A stretch of DNA of 64,000 bases. Origin: Solanum dulcamara (lineage: Eukaryota > Streptophyta > Magnoliopsida > Solanales > Solanaceae). The stretch covers positions 31,122,597-31,186,596 of the forward strand of contig NC_077242.1 of assembly GCF_947179165.1 (NCBI RefSeq), in the 5' to 3' direction. Shown here one piece after another: positions 1-12,279 of the stretch. How positions within the stretch are numbered: the first letter of the stretch is position 1; each line of letters starts with the position of its first letter. The position numbers and the translations under genes are program-made. The notes below the pieces were generated by a model. The model was not told the origin of the DNA and did not search any database. It worked only from the letters and a program-made list of their open reading frames with translations.

Positions 1-517
1 AATGATACAACCTCTGTATTTTGGACATAACTTTTTATAGAGTTGTCCAAATTAGGTGATACAAATTTCTAAGTAACCACAAGATAATTACCTACAACTC
101 TTGTGAAGACCATATTTTAGGTTTCGGAGGTTAAGTAGGTCAAATAAATTAATTGTTGTAAGATAGAATGTTGTGACGGAAAGGAGTGTTTATAGAAGAA
201 AAATCACATCTTACTGTAGAATTATCCAAATTGGTTGATTCTTGAACAACATAAAACTAGACTTCTATATCTACAATTCTTATGAAGACACTAAATTCTA
301 ATAAGGAATTTATCCTATTCAAACGCAGCTCTGAAAAGGTGTATTCTGTCAAAGATAACTCATTTCACCTACCATGGAAAGATTTAGATACATTTGACAT
401 CACTCATGACATAAATTGCCCTCCATTTAACATCATCCATGACATCAATATATTCCATTAAATTTTCAGATTTTTCTTTATAATTATTTTATTTATTGTT
501 AGGTCTCTCTTTCCCAC

Positions 518-527
518 CTATAAATAC
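518..527 (+). promoter_or_regulatory. LTR TATA box
   Basis: CTATAAATAC lies in a CCCACC-flanked block conserved in every complete LTR of this window. It is followed by a pyrimidine-rich stretch (TCTTCTCTCTATACAC) expected near the RNA start. Its role as the LTR core promoter is inferred from position and conservation. Confidence 0.6.
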
Positions 528-1845
528 CCACCTTATTTCCTCATTTTATTCATCAAACTTTCTCAAGCAAGTCTTCTCTCTATACACTTCTTTACACATT
601 ATCAAATATAGTTTTAGTTCTTAGTAGTGAAGAAATACTATTCCGGTGATTAATATATTCCGGGTAGTACACAAAACGTTCCGGCGGGGAGAAAAGTTAG
701 GACTCAAGAGTGTTCATTAAGTCTTTCGGTACCGACTAAAGCTTCGGATTCCAGGTATATAAGGCTTCAATGAGAGTATTCCTTCCACTCTCATGTCTAA
801 ATTATTTTGATTATATGATAAATTATATTTATTTTCTTTAAGCTTTACTCTAAGTTATGTGGGTGTTTATCCATGGTTTTTTCCACCCATATAGTCCAAA
901 AACTTTTTAAATTAAGTTTCTTGATTTCAAGTAATATTTTCTTATAGAAATTCTTATTTTTACTTAATAGTATGAATCATGATTAAACTAATGATTATTG
1001 GTCTATTTTGATACGACATAATTTTATATGTATGAATTGATGGTTTGAAAGTAATTCCTCTATTTATCTATTTAAAGGTTCTTGAAATTCATGGTGGGTT
1101 GTTTAAAGCATAATTTTTAATTAATGGATTTCAAAGTATTTATGTATATTTATTTACATACATATTTTCAAGTTGAAGTGATTTAAACCCACGTAGTTTT
1201 ACTATATTTTAAATAAAGTTTGACTTGAAAGCCTTGACTCCAAATGAATATTTGTGAAAGCAATATCTATGATCAAAAGGGAGTCTTATCAAAATAAAGA
1301 ATGATGAAATGATATTAATGATGGATTCTTTATGCAATAAGGACAATTCTTGCATATTTGAATTTTCAAATGTTTTAATGAGCTATTCTATCAAATATGA
1401 TATTTGAATTCTCAAGTTATATGCTATGAATATTTTAAAGTATTAAACTATTCCGTGGGATTGACTTAGCACCGAATGAGGTATTGAGCTGGGATTCGGT
1501 AAGGGAATCCTAGTAGCAACCCCTTGTCTCATTAACTATGTGCCAACATAGGAGCCCTTGTAGGCTTAGGCTAATGGATTCATAAATAGCCTTAAAGTTA
1601 AATTTAAAGTAATAAATAAAGTTGACGGAGTTCTACCTGGCAAGTAGTCTCCCCGGCCAACGTAGGGGGTTATGTTGGATTCCATGTAATAGCTCGCATG
1701 GTCTTAAATATCGGTTATGGTTAATTTCCCACAAAATGAATGTTTTAAAGTATATCTATATGATTTATTATGCATACATTAAATTATGTTCCATATTACA
1801 TAAATGTTTTAATGTTTTCTCAATGTTCATGCATCCTTACATACT

Positions 1846-1864
1846 TAGTACATTCAAAGTACTA
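1846..1864 (+). repeat. Conserved LTR palindrome
   Basis: Two perfect 6-base arms, TAGTAC and GTACTA, surround a 7-base loop. The same hairpin is present in the other LTRs of this family. A variant with arms GTACAT/ATGTAC occurs at 58160-58174 in the LTR of the different family D. Function unknown; an RNA-level signal in the U5/R part of the LTR is possible. Confidence 0.6.
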
Positions 1865-2276
1865 ATGCATACTCTTTTGCCTATATGATATCACCATGTA
1901 GGGACCAGTGCTCCTCCTCGTTCTCCTCCACGTGGCTAGTTGATATTCCATTGAAGACTACTTTTGGTGAGTTCCCATGTTCCGGGAATACAACTCCTAT
2001 ATCTTTCTAGCGTATGATATGTTGAGATATTTTACTATGGCATTTCTTCTATTATGATTGAGGGTGAGCTAGGGACTTGTCTTAGCCTCGTTAAATCTAA
2101 TAGTTAGAGGTATTGTTGGACATATGTAAGTTGAAGATTTACTATTATTATTTCCGCTTGTGTATTTATCATCATTACCTATGAAAGGCTAAAAGAATGC
2201 TAAGAGGCTTGATTGAGGTACTTTCGGGTTCCTCATTCGCCATGTTACGTCTAGGCCCTAGGCTTGGGTCGTGATA

Positions 2277-3170
2277 CTTACTTATGGTAAGATTATAAGT
2301 GTTTGTACCCAAGAAGGTTTAAATATTTGTAATGATATTAAAATGAATTATCATATTAAGAAAAATAAATTAAATGAAAAACAACAATTGGGTGAATTTT
2401 GTGATCAATTTGCTATTGATATGCCTATTACTGCTAGAAAGAAAAAGGTTTATCCTTCTAAAGAAAAGTTTTACAAAAAACCTCACAAGATTAAGCGTCG
2501 TGATTTATCTAAAACTGATTTGAAAGAATTTCCTAAAAAATATAGGAAAATGTATAAAAGGAAAGTTGGTTAAAAAGATTATAAGAAGCATGTTAAATGT
2601 CATAAATGTGGTAGGTATGGCCATTATGCCAATGAGTGTAAAACTCAGGAGAAGATTAAATCATTAGATTTAGATGATAAATTAAAAGAATTTTTATGTA
2701 AAATTCTTTTATATTCTGATAATGATGATTCTCCTTCTGATACTGTTAAAACTAGTCCAGATCCTGCTTCTTCTTTTACTAAAAACCAAGTACGTATTTT
2801 ACAAAATGAAGATTTATATTCAGCTTCTGATCGATCTTTTTCTGATGATGATTGTGTACCCTGTCAAAAGGGATTGCCTTGTGAAAAAGATGATAATTTG
2901 TATAATCTGTTGTCCAATTTTAAGGATTTAACTGTGACTATTATAGATGATGATAAGATTTTTGATATTTTGAAGACTGTTAAGGATAAAGATTTACGAA
3001 ACAAGATTTTTAATACTATTTTTGATGAAGGTGCTAGTAGTAGCAAAATAGATGAAAAGACTGCTGATATTATCAAACAACCTGCATATTATTCTATGGA
3101 TGATTTAAAACAGATTTTGAACCAAAGAATTTTTTTTCCAAAAGATATTACTACTTCAAATTTACAATAA
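2277..3170 (+). pseudogene. EPRV coat-protein C-terminal part with CCHC knuckle (fragment)
   Basis: This is the part of a caulimovirid polyprotein between the coat protein and the protease. A Lys/Arg-rich stretch (about 2440-2570) precedes a CCHC zinc knuckle, C-H-K-C-G-R-Y-G-H-Y-A-N-E-C, at 2598-2639. CCHC knuckles of coat proteins bind nucleic acid during packaging. An acidic, Ser/Asp-rich linker follows. Breaks: an in-frame TAA at 2571-2573 replaces a Lys codon, and a TAA near 3168 replaces Gln. The 5' part of the gene is missing because an LTR abuts at 2277. The same region is more complete at 37198-37890 and, inverted, at 53260-54060. Not functional. Confidence 0.85.
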
Positions 3171-4973
3171 CAAATTAGTATCTTAAAAGAAGAAATTATT
3201 CATTTAAAAAATCAAAACAAAAGTATTGATAAAAGGATTTCAAGTCTGAAGATTCTACAACTTTTGATTTACTTTTACAAGCTAATAAACCTGATGAAAA
3301 TAATAAACATATTCTGTTAGAACCCAATTTGTAAAATACTGATGACGATATTTTGAAAGTTATTAAGTTTGATACGAATAATGAATTTTTACAAAAGCTT
3401 AGTATTATTACTTCACAAAAAATTTATACTAATATTACTTTGTAAATAAATTATAATTTTCATAAAGAATTTATTGCTTTATTTGATAGTGGTGTAGATG
3501 TTAATTGTGTGCAAGAAGAGATTATTCCTTCTAGATATTTTCATAAGACTACTCATTATTTAAGATCTGCTAATGGTAGTAAAATGAAATTACGTTATAA
3601 ATTACCTGAAGCATTTCTGTGTAATAATGGTGTCTGTTTACCCTAAAATTTTATGATTATTGAAGATATTTCTTGCCCTATTATTTTAGGTGTGCCTTTT
3701 ATGAATGCTATTTTTCCGTTAAAGCATTGGGATAATAATAAATTAATTGATACTATTAAGAGTAAGGATTTTCAATTGAATTTTATTACTAGACCATTTA
3801 CAAAAACTATTAATCAGATTGTTGATAAATTAGTCTTAAAAAATTGGCAAATCGATTTCATTAAACAAAAAATTTCTTTAATGGAAATATATGTTATTTT
3901 GAAAAATCCTAAATTACAGAAAAAGATAGAATTGTTAAAAAATCAATTTATTTTAAATATATGTGGTGACCATCCTAGTACTTTTTGGAATAGGAAAAAA
4001 CATGTTGTTATTTTACCTTATGAAGATTCTTTTGACGAATTAAATATTCTGACAAAGGCCAGACCTTGTCAAATGAATTCTGATTATTCAGAATTATGCA
4101 AATCTGAGATTGATAATCTGTTAAAAAAGAATTTGATACGGCATTCTAGTTCTGCATGGTCATGTACTGCCTTTTATATTAATAAACATGCTGAAAAGGA
4201 AAAAGGTGTTCCTAGATTAGTTATTAATTATAAGCCTCTTAACAAGGTTTTAAAATGGATTAGATATCCTATTCCCAATAAAAAAGATTTATTAGATAAA
4301 CTGCATGATGCCATTATATTTTCTAAATTTGATTTAAAGTTAGGATATTGACAAATACAAATTTCTGAGTCTGATAAATATAAAACTGCTTTTAATGTGC
4401 TTATGGGTCAGCTTGAATGGAATGTTATGTCTTTTGGATTAAAGAACTCCCCTTCTGAATTCTAGAAAATTATGAACAATATTTTTATTCCTTATACTAA
4501 TTTTATTATTATTTATATTGATGATATTCTGGTATTCTCTAAAAATATTGAATCACATTTTAGACATTTGGAATTATTTCAAAAAATTGTAATTCAAAAT
4601 GGGTTAGTGATTTCTAAACCAAAAATGTTTATTTTTCAAATAAATGTTAGATTTTTAGGTCATAATATTGAAAAAGGAAAGATTAGTCCTATAAATAGGA
4701 GTATTGAATTTGCTTCTCAATTTCCTGATATTATAACTGATAAAACCCAGTTGCAAAGATTTTTAGGAAGTTTAAATTATACATCTCCTTTTGTTAAAGA
4801 TTTGGCTACAGACACTACTATTCTGTATGATAGATTAAAAAAGGATCCTAAAACTTGGAGTGATTTACATACCAATGCTGTTAGAAATATTAAATTAAAA
4901 GTTAAAGAACTGCCTTGTTTAACTTTGGCTAATCCTAATTAGATAAAAAATAGTTGAAACAGATGCTTCTGAT
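3171..4973 (+). pseudogene. EPRV protease and reverse transcriptase (broken fragment)
   Basis: This continues the polyprotein. An aspartic-protease motif, Asp-Ser-Gly followed by Val instead of the usual Ala, lies near 3484-3495. The reverse transcriptase follows, with catalytic Tyr-Ile-Asp-Asp at 4514-4525 and the thumb region to about 4940. Breaks: a 1-base deletion near 3247, Gln to TAA at several points (about 3333, 3443 and 3644), Trp to TGA at 4349-4351, Gln to TAG near 4463 and Trp to TAG at 4940-4942. The gene is cut at 4973 by the composite gypsy insertion and resumes at 28790. The enzyme copied pregenomic RNA into DNA in the living virus; this copy cannot. Confidence 0.88.
4969..4973 (+). 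repeat. Left target-site duplication CTGAT
   Basis: CTGAT immediately precedes the LTR start TGTAACATCC at 4974. It is repeated at 28790-28794 after the last LTR base of the composite. The inverted EPRV copy near 51285-51295 carries the uninterrupted site once. Five bases is the usual duplication for Ty3/gypsy integration. Confidence 0.92.
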
Positions 4974-7303
4974 TGTAACATCCCCTAAAATCGTTGTATA
5001 CGATGTTTCAATTCTCTCCTAAATATGATACAGCCTCTGTATTTTGGGCATACCTTTTCATCGGAATATCCAAATTGGGTGATTCAAATTTCTGAGTAAC
5101 CACAAGATCTTTACCTACAACTCTTGTGAAGACCATATTTTAAGTTTCGGAGGTTAAGTAGGTCAAATAAATTAATTATTGTAAGACAGAATGTTGTGAC
5201 AGAAAGGAGTATTTATAGAAGAAAAATCATATCTTACTGTAGGATTATCCAAATTGGTTGATTCTTGAACTACATAAAACTAGACTTCTATATCTACAAT
5301 TCTTATGAAGACACCAAATCCTAATAAAGAATTTATCCTATTCAAACGCAGCTCCGAAAAGGAGTATTCTATCAAAGATAATTAATTTCACCTACCATGG
5401 AAAGATCTAGATACATTTGACATCACTCATGACATAAATTGTCCTCCATTTAACATCATCCATGACATCAATATATTTCATTAAATTTTCATATTTTTCT
5501 TTATAATTATTTTATTTATTGTTAGGTCTCTCTTTCCCACCTATAAATACCCACCTTATTTCCTCATTTTATTCATCAAGCTTTCTCAAGTAAATCTTCT
5601 CTCTATACACTTCTTTACACATTCTCAAATATAGTTTTAGTTCTTAGTAGTGAAGAAATACTATTTCGGTGATTCATATACTCCGGATAGTACACAAAAC
5701 GTTTTGGCGGGGAGAAAAGTTAGGACTCAAGAGTGTTCATTAAGTCTTTCGATTCCGACTAAAGCTTCGGATTCCAGGTATATAAGGCTTCAATGAGAGT
5801 ATTCTTCCACTCTCATGCCTAAATTATTTTGATTATATGATAAATTATGTTTATTTTCTTTAAGCTCTACTCTAAGTTATGTGGGTGTTTATCCATAGGT
5901 TCTTCCATCCATGTAGTCCAAAAACTCTTTCAATTAAGTCTCTTGATTTCAAATAATATTTTTGTTATGGTAATTCTTATTTTTACTTAATAGTATGAAT
6001 CATGGTTAAACTAATGATTATTGGTCTATTTTGATACAACATAATTTTATATGTATGAATTGATGGATTGCAAGTAATTTATTTATTTATACCTTTAAAG
6101 GTTTTTGAAATTCATAGTGGTTGTTTAAAGCAAAATTTTAATTAATGGATTTGAAAGTATTTATGTATATTTATTTACATACATATTTGCAAGTTGAAGT
6201 GATTTGAACCCACCTAGTTTTTACTATGTTTTTAATAAAGTTTGACTTGAAAGCTTTGACTCCAAATGAATGTTTATGAAAGTAATATCTATGATCAAAA
6301 GGAAGTCTTATGAAATGAAATAATGATGAAATAATATGAATGATTGATTCTTTATGCAATAAGGATAATTCTTGCATATTTGAATTATCAAATGTTTTAA
6401 TGAGCTATTCTACCGAATATGATATTTGAGTTCTCAAGTTATATGCTATGGATATTTTAAAGTATTAAACTATTCCACGGGATTGACTTAGCACCGAATG
6501 AGGCATTGAGGTGGGATTCGGTAAGGAAATCCTAGTAGCAACCCCTTGTCTCAATAACTATGTGCCAACATAGGATCCCTCGTAGGCTTAGGCTAATAGA
6601 TCCATAAATAGCCCTTAAAGTTAAAGTTAAAGAAATGAATGAAGTGGACGGAGTTCTACCCGGCAAGTAGTCTCCCCGACCAACGTAGGGGGTTATGTTG
6701 GATTCCATGTAATAGCTCGCATTGTCTTAAATGTCGGTTATGGTTAATTTTCCACAAAATGAATGTTTTAAAAGATATATATATATATGATTTATTATGC
6801 ATACATTAAATTATATTCCATATTACCTAAATGTTTTAATGTTTTCCTCAATGTTCATGCATCCTTACATACTTAGTACATTCAAAGTACTAACGCATAC
6901 TCTTTTCCCTACATGATATTATCATGTAGGGATCAGTACTCCTCCTCGTTCCCCTCCACGTGGCTAGTTGATATTCCATTGAAGACTACTTTTGGTGAGT
7001 TCCCATGTTCCGGGAATAATACTCCTTTATCTTTCTAGCTTATGATATGTTAAGATATTTTATTATGGCATTTCTTCTATTATAATTAAGGGTGAGCTAA
7101 GGACTTGTCTTAGCCCATTAAATCTAATAGTTAGAGGTATTGTTGGACATATGTAAGTTGAAGATTTACTATTATGATTTCCGCTTATTTATTTATCATC
7201 ATTACCTATGAAAGGCTAAAAGAATGCTAAGAGGCTTGATTGAGGTACTTTCGGGTACCTCATTCTCCATGTCACGTCTAGGCCCTAGGCTTGGGTCATG
7301 ACA
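4974..7303 (+). mobile_element. LTR 1 of composite element (5' LTR of A)
   Basis: A 2330-base LTR with TG...CA ends (TGTAACATCC to CATGACA). It follows the CTGAT duplication and is followed by the primer-binding site. TATA region at 5541-5550. It contains no long reading frame. Confidence 0.93.
5541..5550 (+). promoter_or_regulatory. LTR TATA box
   Basis: CTATAAATAC in the conserved CCCACC context, about 570 bases into the LTR. This is the putative core promoter for element A. Confidence 0.6.
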
Positions 7304-7307
7304 AACT

Positions 7308-7319
7308 TGGTATCAGAGC
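7308..7319 (+). other. Primer-binding site, tRNA-iMet
   Basis: TGGTATCAGAGC lies 4 bases after the LTR end. It matches the 3' end of plant initiator tRNA-Met, the usual primer for gypsy minus-strand synthesis. The leader from here to 7518 is noncoding. Confidence 0.9.
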
Positions 7320-7518
7320 CCGAGTTTTTGAATGATCCTTGGAAGTCCAACATACCGCGTCGAATAGGTTCTTGTTCATGGTTATGAAGTGCGCCACAAT
7401 TATGTATAAGAGACTATGAGGCATTTATGAAAATTTTCACTTCTTTTAAATTCATGTCGTGCCTTAGAGTGTCCTAAGCTTTCCTTTAACTAATGACCCA
7501 TTTTGTGTTCTCTAGATA

Positions 7519-10500
7519 ATGACTCGTGGAAGACCACCTCGAAGAGCAAGGGTTGACGATGAGGACCAAACTCCTCCGATTCCTAATGCCCAACATCATG
7601 AGGACGGGGTAACCCATGCCGAGTTTTGCAGTGTTATTACTTTGTTAGCCCAAGTCATAGCTAACCAAGGGAATCTAGGTGTTTCTCCTCCCCAAATGCA
7701 AAATCCAGCCTCTAGGATTCGGGATTTCTAAAGGATGAATCCACCCGAGTTTGATGGTTCTAAACTAGATGAGTACCCTATAGAGTTCATTAATGAGATG
7801 TATCGGATTGTGGCTATCATGGGTGTGCCACCAAATGAGAAGGCCGAGATAGTAGCCTATCAACTTAAAGGTGTGGCTCGAGTGTGGTATGAATAATAGG
7901 TTGTTGAGAGGGATGAAGAAATAGGGTCGATAGGATGGGAAGAGTTCAAAGGTGCCTTCCTAGACCACTTCTTCCCATTGGAGCTAAGGGAGGCCAAAAT
8001 TCAAGAGTTCATCAACCTCCGCCAAGAAAGTATGAGCGTGAGGGAGTATGCTCTCAAATTCACTAAGTTGTCCAACTATGCTCCCTTCATGGTCTCCGAC
8101 CTAAGAGCTAGGATGAGCAAGTTTATTTCCGGTGTGTCAAGCTTGGTGTCCAAGGAGTGCAAAACGTCCATGTTGGTCAAGGAGATGGATATCTCTCGAT
8201 TAATGACTTACGCAGAAAAAATTGAAGAAGAGAAGCTTAGAGAGAGATCAAGGGGGTTCAAAAAGGCTAGAGTGGATGGTGGAGGGTTTAACCCTCAAAG
8301 GTCCGATTATGGTAACAATGGCAAAGGCCAAGGTGGGCAACGATTTATGGGACAAGGTTCCACCAATACTCCTCCTCCAAGGTTCAACAAGGACAAGAGT
8401 GGTAAACCAATGATTCCAAGAGAGAATGTTGCTACTCAAACTTTCCCTGCTTGCAAGAAGTGTGGAAGGACTCACAAAGGGGAATGCTTAGCTGACTCCA
8501 ATGCATGCTTTAAGTGTGGCAAGCTGGGCCACCATGCTAAGGATTGTAGAGATGGTGGTGGTAGGACTCAAGGCCGAATTTCTCATGGTCAACAAGTCCA
8601 AGGAGGTGTCCAACACACCAACCGCTTTTACGCCTTGCATGGGAGACAAGAGGTTGAGGATGCACCCAATGTCATTACCGGTATGTTAAAGGTCTTTTCT
8701 TTTAATATGTATGCACTATTAGATCCGGGTGCAAATTTATCTTTTGTTACTCCATTCCTTGCTAATAGATTTGATGTTTTACCTAAAATGTTATTAGAGC
8801 CCTATTTGGTGTCTACCCCGTTGGTGAGTCAGTTATTGCTAGAAAGGTCTATAGGGGTTGTCTTGTGTCTATATTGCATAAAGTTATTCCTTGTGATCTC
8901 ATTGAGCTTGAGATGATAGATTTCGATGTCATTCATGGGATGGATTGGTTACATGCATCTTATGCTTCCATAGATTGTAGGAATCGTGGAGTCAAATTCC
9001 AATTTCCAAATGAGCCTATTATTGAATGGCAGGGTCATGATTCGGTGGTGAAGGGTCAGTTTATTTCTTATCTTAAGGCCCGTAAAATGATTTCTAAGGG
9101 ATGTATTTACCACATTATGAGGGTTAGGGATGTCAACTCCAAAAGTCCTCCTCTTGAGTCGGTTCCTATAGTCAATGAATTCCCTGATGTCTTTCCCGAA
9201 GACCTTCCTGGTGTCTCTCCCAAAAGGGAAGTTGATTTTGGTATCGATCTTCTCCCTGATACCCAATCTATCTCTATTCCTCCTTACCATATGGCCCCGG
9301 CAGAATTAAAAGAGTTGAAGGAACAGTTAAAGTACTTGTTAGAGAAGGGGTTCATAAGACCAAGTATTTTGCCATGGGGTGCTCCTGTGTTATTTGTGAG
9401 AAAGAAGGATGGATCGCTTCGAATGTGCATAGACTATCGTCAATTAAATAAGATGACCATTAAGAACAAGTACCCACTCCCTAGAATAGATGACTTGTTT
9501 GATCAATTGCAAGGGGCAAGTCACTTCTCCAAGATCGACCTTCGGTCTGGCTATCACCAACTATGGGTGAGGGAATGTGACATTCCCAAAATGGCCTTCC
9601 GAACAAGGTATGGTCACTATGAGTTTGTGGTGATGAGTTTTCGGTTAACGAATGCACCGACGGTGTTCATGGACTTGATGAATAGGGTGTTCAAACCTTA
9701 CCTTGATACTTTTGTAGTGGTTTTCATTGATGATATTTTGATTTACTCTAAGGGTGAGGAAGAACATAAAAATCACTTAAGAGTTGTGCTTCAAACTTTG
9801 AGGGATAGACAATTATTTGCAAAATTTAGTAAGTGTGAATTTTGGTTAAAGGAGGTAGCATTTCTTGGTCACGTAGTGTCCGGTGATGGGATCAAGGTTG
9901 ATCCTAAGAAAATAGAGGCAGTCAAAAATTGACCTAGACCATTATCTCCTTCAGACATTAGGAGCTTCTTAGGTCTAGCCGGGTACTATAGAAGGTTCGT
10001 CAAAGGCTTTTCTTCCATCTCATCTCCTATGACAAAATTGACCCAAAAGAAATCCAAATTCATATAGACAGATGAGTGTGAGAAGAGTTTCTAGACCTTA
10101 AAAGATCAACTTACCTCTGCTCCTATTTTGACTCTCCCAGAAGGATTAGAGGGGTTTGTAGTTTATTGTGATGCTTCAAAGATTGGTTTAGGTTGTGTCT
10201 TAATGCAAAACGGCAAGGTCATAGCCTATGCTTCTAGGCAATTAAAGGTGCATGAGCGTAACTACCCTACCCATGACCTTGAATTTGCGGCTGTTGTTTT
10301 TGCTCTGAAGACTTGGAGGCATTACCTCTATGGGGTGCATGTGGATGTGTATACTGATCATAAGAGTCTTCAATATGTGTTCACCCAAAAGGACTTTAAT
10401 CTAAGGCAAAGGAGGTGGCTATAATTCCTTAAGGACTATGATATGAGTGTGCACTATCATCCGGGTAAAGCTAATGTAGTTGATGATGCACTTAGTAGAG

Positions 10501-12076
10501 TGTCTATGGGGAGTGTGGCCCATGTGGATGAAAGTAAGAGGGAGTTGGTGAAAGCTGTTCACCGATTGGCTAGATTAGGGGTGAAGTTATGTGGTACTAA
10601 TGATGGGGGTATGGTTGTTCAAAATAGGTCTGAATCCTCTTTGGTGGTGGATGTTAAATCCAAGCAAGATCTTGACCCAAAGTTTATCGAGTTGAAGAAG
10701 TTGGTAAAGGAAAGGAAGATAGAGGTCTTTTCCCAAGGGGGAGATGGGGTACTATACTATCAAGGTCGAATATGTGTTCCAAATATTGATGGCCTAAGGA
10801 GTTTGATCATGATGGAGGCTCATAATTCTACATACTCCATTCATCCCGGTTCAACGAAAATGTACCGAGACTAAAAGAGTTGTATTGGTGGGGTGGCATG
10901 AAGAAGGACATAGCAAGGTTTGTGTCCGAATGTACGAATTGCCAACAAGTGAAGGCCGAACATCAAAGGCCGAGTGGCCTAGCCCAAGACATTGAAATCC
11001 CAACTTGGAAGTGGGAAGATGTGAATATGGATTTTGTAGTGGGTTTGCCTCATACCCGGAAGCGTCATGACTCGATTTGGGTAATTGTTGATAGAATGAC
11101 TAAGTCAGCTCACTTTCTACCAATTAAAACTTCTTATAGTGCCGAAGACTATGCAAAGTTGTATATTCGGGAGTTGGTGAGGTTGCATGGTGTGCCATTA
11201 TCCATTATTTCAGATCGTGGTACCCAATTCACTTCTCACTTCTGATCATTTCAAAAAGGCCTCGGTACTAAGGTAAAGTTGAGCACAACATTCCATCCTC
11301 AAACGGATGGGCAAGCCGAAAGGACGATTCAAACACTAGAGGATATGTTAAGGGCTTGTGTGTTGGAGTTTAAAGGGAATTGGGATGATCATCTACCTCT
11401 CATCGAGTTTGCCTATAATAATAGTTACCACTCAAGTATTGAGATGGCGCCGTTTGAGGCTTTGTATGGGAGACGATGTAGATTACCGGTTGGTTGGTTC
11501 GAAGTAGGTGAGATGACCTTGTTGGGCCCCGATTTGGTACTTGATGCTTTAGAGAAGGTGAAGATCATTAGAGAAAGGTTGAAGACGGCTCAAAGTCATC
11601 AAAAGTCCTATTCTGACACTAGAAGAAGGGATCTTGAGTTTAATGTGGATGATTGGGTGTATATGAAGGTTTCACCCATAAAAGGTGTGGTTCGATTTGG
11701 TAAGAAAGGTAAATTGAGCCCTAGGTATGTAGGGCCTTATAGAATTGTGAGATGTGTTGGTAAGTTTGCATATGAGTTGGAATTACCATTGGAAATGGCC
11801 ATGGTTCATCCGGTGTTTCATGTGTCTATGTTGAAAAAAAGTGTGGGTGATCCTAGTTCCATTGTACCTATGGGAGTAGTGAATATTGAAGAAAACTTGA
11901 CCTATAAAGAAGTTCCTGTGGAAATTTTGGATCGGCAAGTTAAGAGATTGAGGAACAAAGAAGTTGTATCTGTTAAAGTCCTTTGGAGGAATCAACAAAT
12001 AGAAAGTGCAACATGGGAAGCGGAAGCGGATATGATTAAGAGATACCCTCATCTTTTCCCTTCTACCCAAACCTAA
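7519..12076 (+). pseudogene. Element A gag-pol (Tekay-like chromovirus), degenerate
   Basis: The polyprotein starts at the ATG at 7519, and all domains are recognisable in order. Gag has two zinc knuckles at 8452-8487 and 8506-8547. Protease has Asp-Pro-Gly-Ala at 8722-8733. RT has Phe-Ile-Asp-Asp at 9723-9734. RNase H covers about 10150-10400, HHCC and integrase core about 10830-11400, and the chromodomain-like tail 11890-12076. Breaks: Gln to TAA near 7729 and 7893, a lost C near 8818 (frameshift), Trp to TGA at 9930-9932, Trp to TAG near 10065, Gln to TAG near 10093, a stop near 10424, a lost T near 10874, and a 3-base loss creating TGA near 11243. Most stops are C-to-T type changes. The element cannot make its own proteins. 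Confidence 0.9.
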
Positions 12077-12266
12077 GGTATTAAGTTGTCCTTGCTCAAT
12101 TACTTGAAATCTTTGCATCTGAACGTTTCTTGTCATATGCTTGCAAAATTATAAAATAAGTTTTAAACGATGTTTTAAATTACACTATTATATTAATGAT
12201 AGGTTGTCGGTTTACACTCTACTCTACTCAAGCTAAGTCTTTCCTCATTCGAGGACGAATGTTCCC

Positions 12267-12279
12267 AAGGGGGAGATAA
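12267..12279 (+). other. Polypurine tract of A
   Basis: AAGGGGGAGATAA abuts the next LTR at 12280. It is the plus-strand primer typical of LTR elements. The preceding 190 bases after the gag-pol stop are noncoding. Confidence 0.85.

Larger units (their letters stand above)
1..2276 (+). mobile_element. Ty3/gypsy (Tekay-like) LTR, 5' end outside window
   Basis: This is a + strand LTR of the same family as those at 4974, 12280 and 26552. Comparison with them shows that about the first 50 bases lie left of the window. It contains the family TATA region (518-527) and ends in the typical terminal block, but as GTGATA rather than GTGACA. EPRV sequence follows directly at 2277, and no primer site follows, so this is either a solo LTR or the 3' LTR of an element lying to the left. 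No gene is present. Confidence 0.9.

Noticed and set aside
1622..1888. 75-90-codon frames inside LTRs, also near 13951, 22550, 28128, 32041 and 38260
   Set aside because: They lie in noncoding LTR sequence, vary in start and end between copies, and have no recognisable domain.
6171..6377. 68-codon antisense frame repeated in LTRs (also 13477 and 27660)
   Set aside because: It is LTR sequence with no domain, and it is broken by indels in other LTR copies.
8248..8475. Antisense frames opposite gag, repeated in every copy
   Set aside because: They shadow the conserved gag frame and recur only because the element is repeated.
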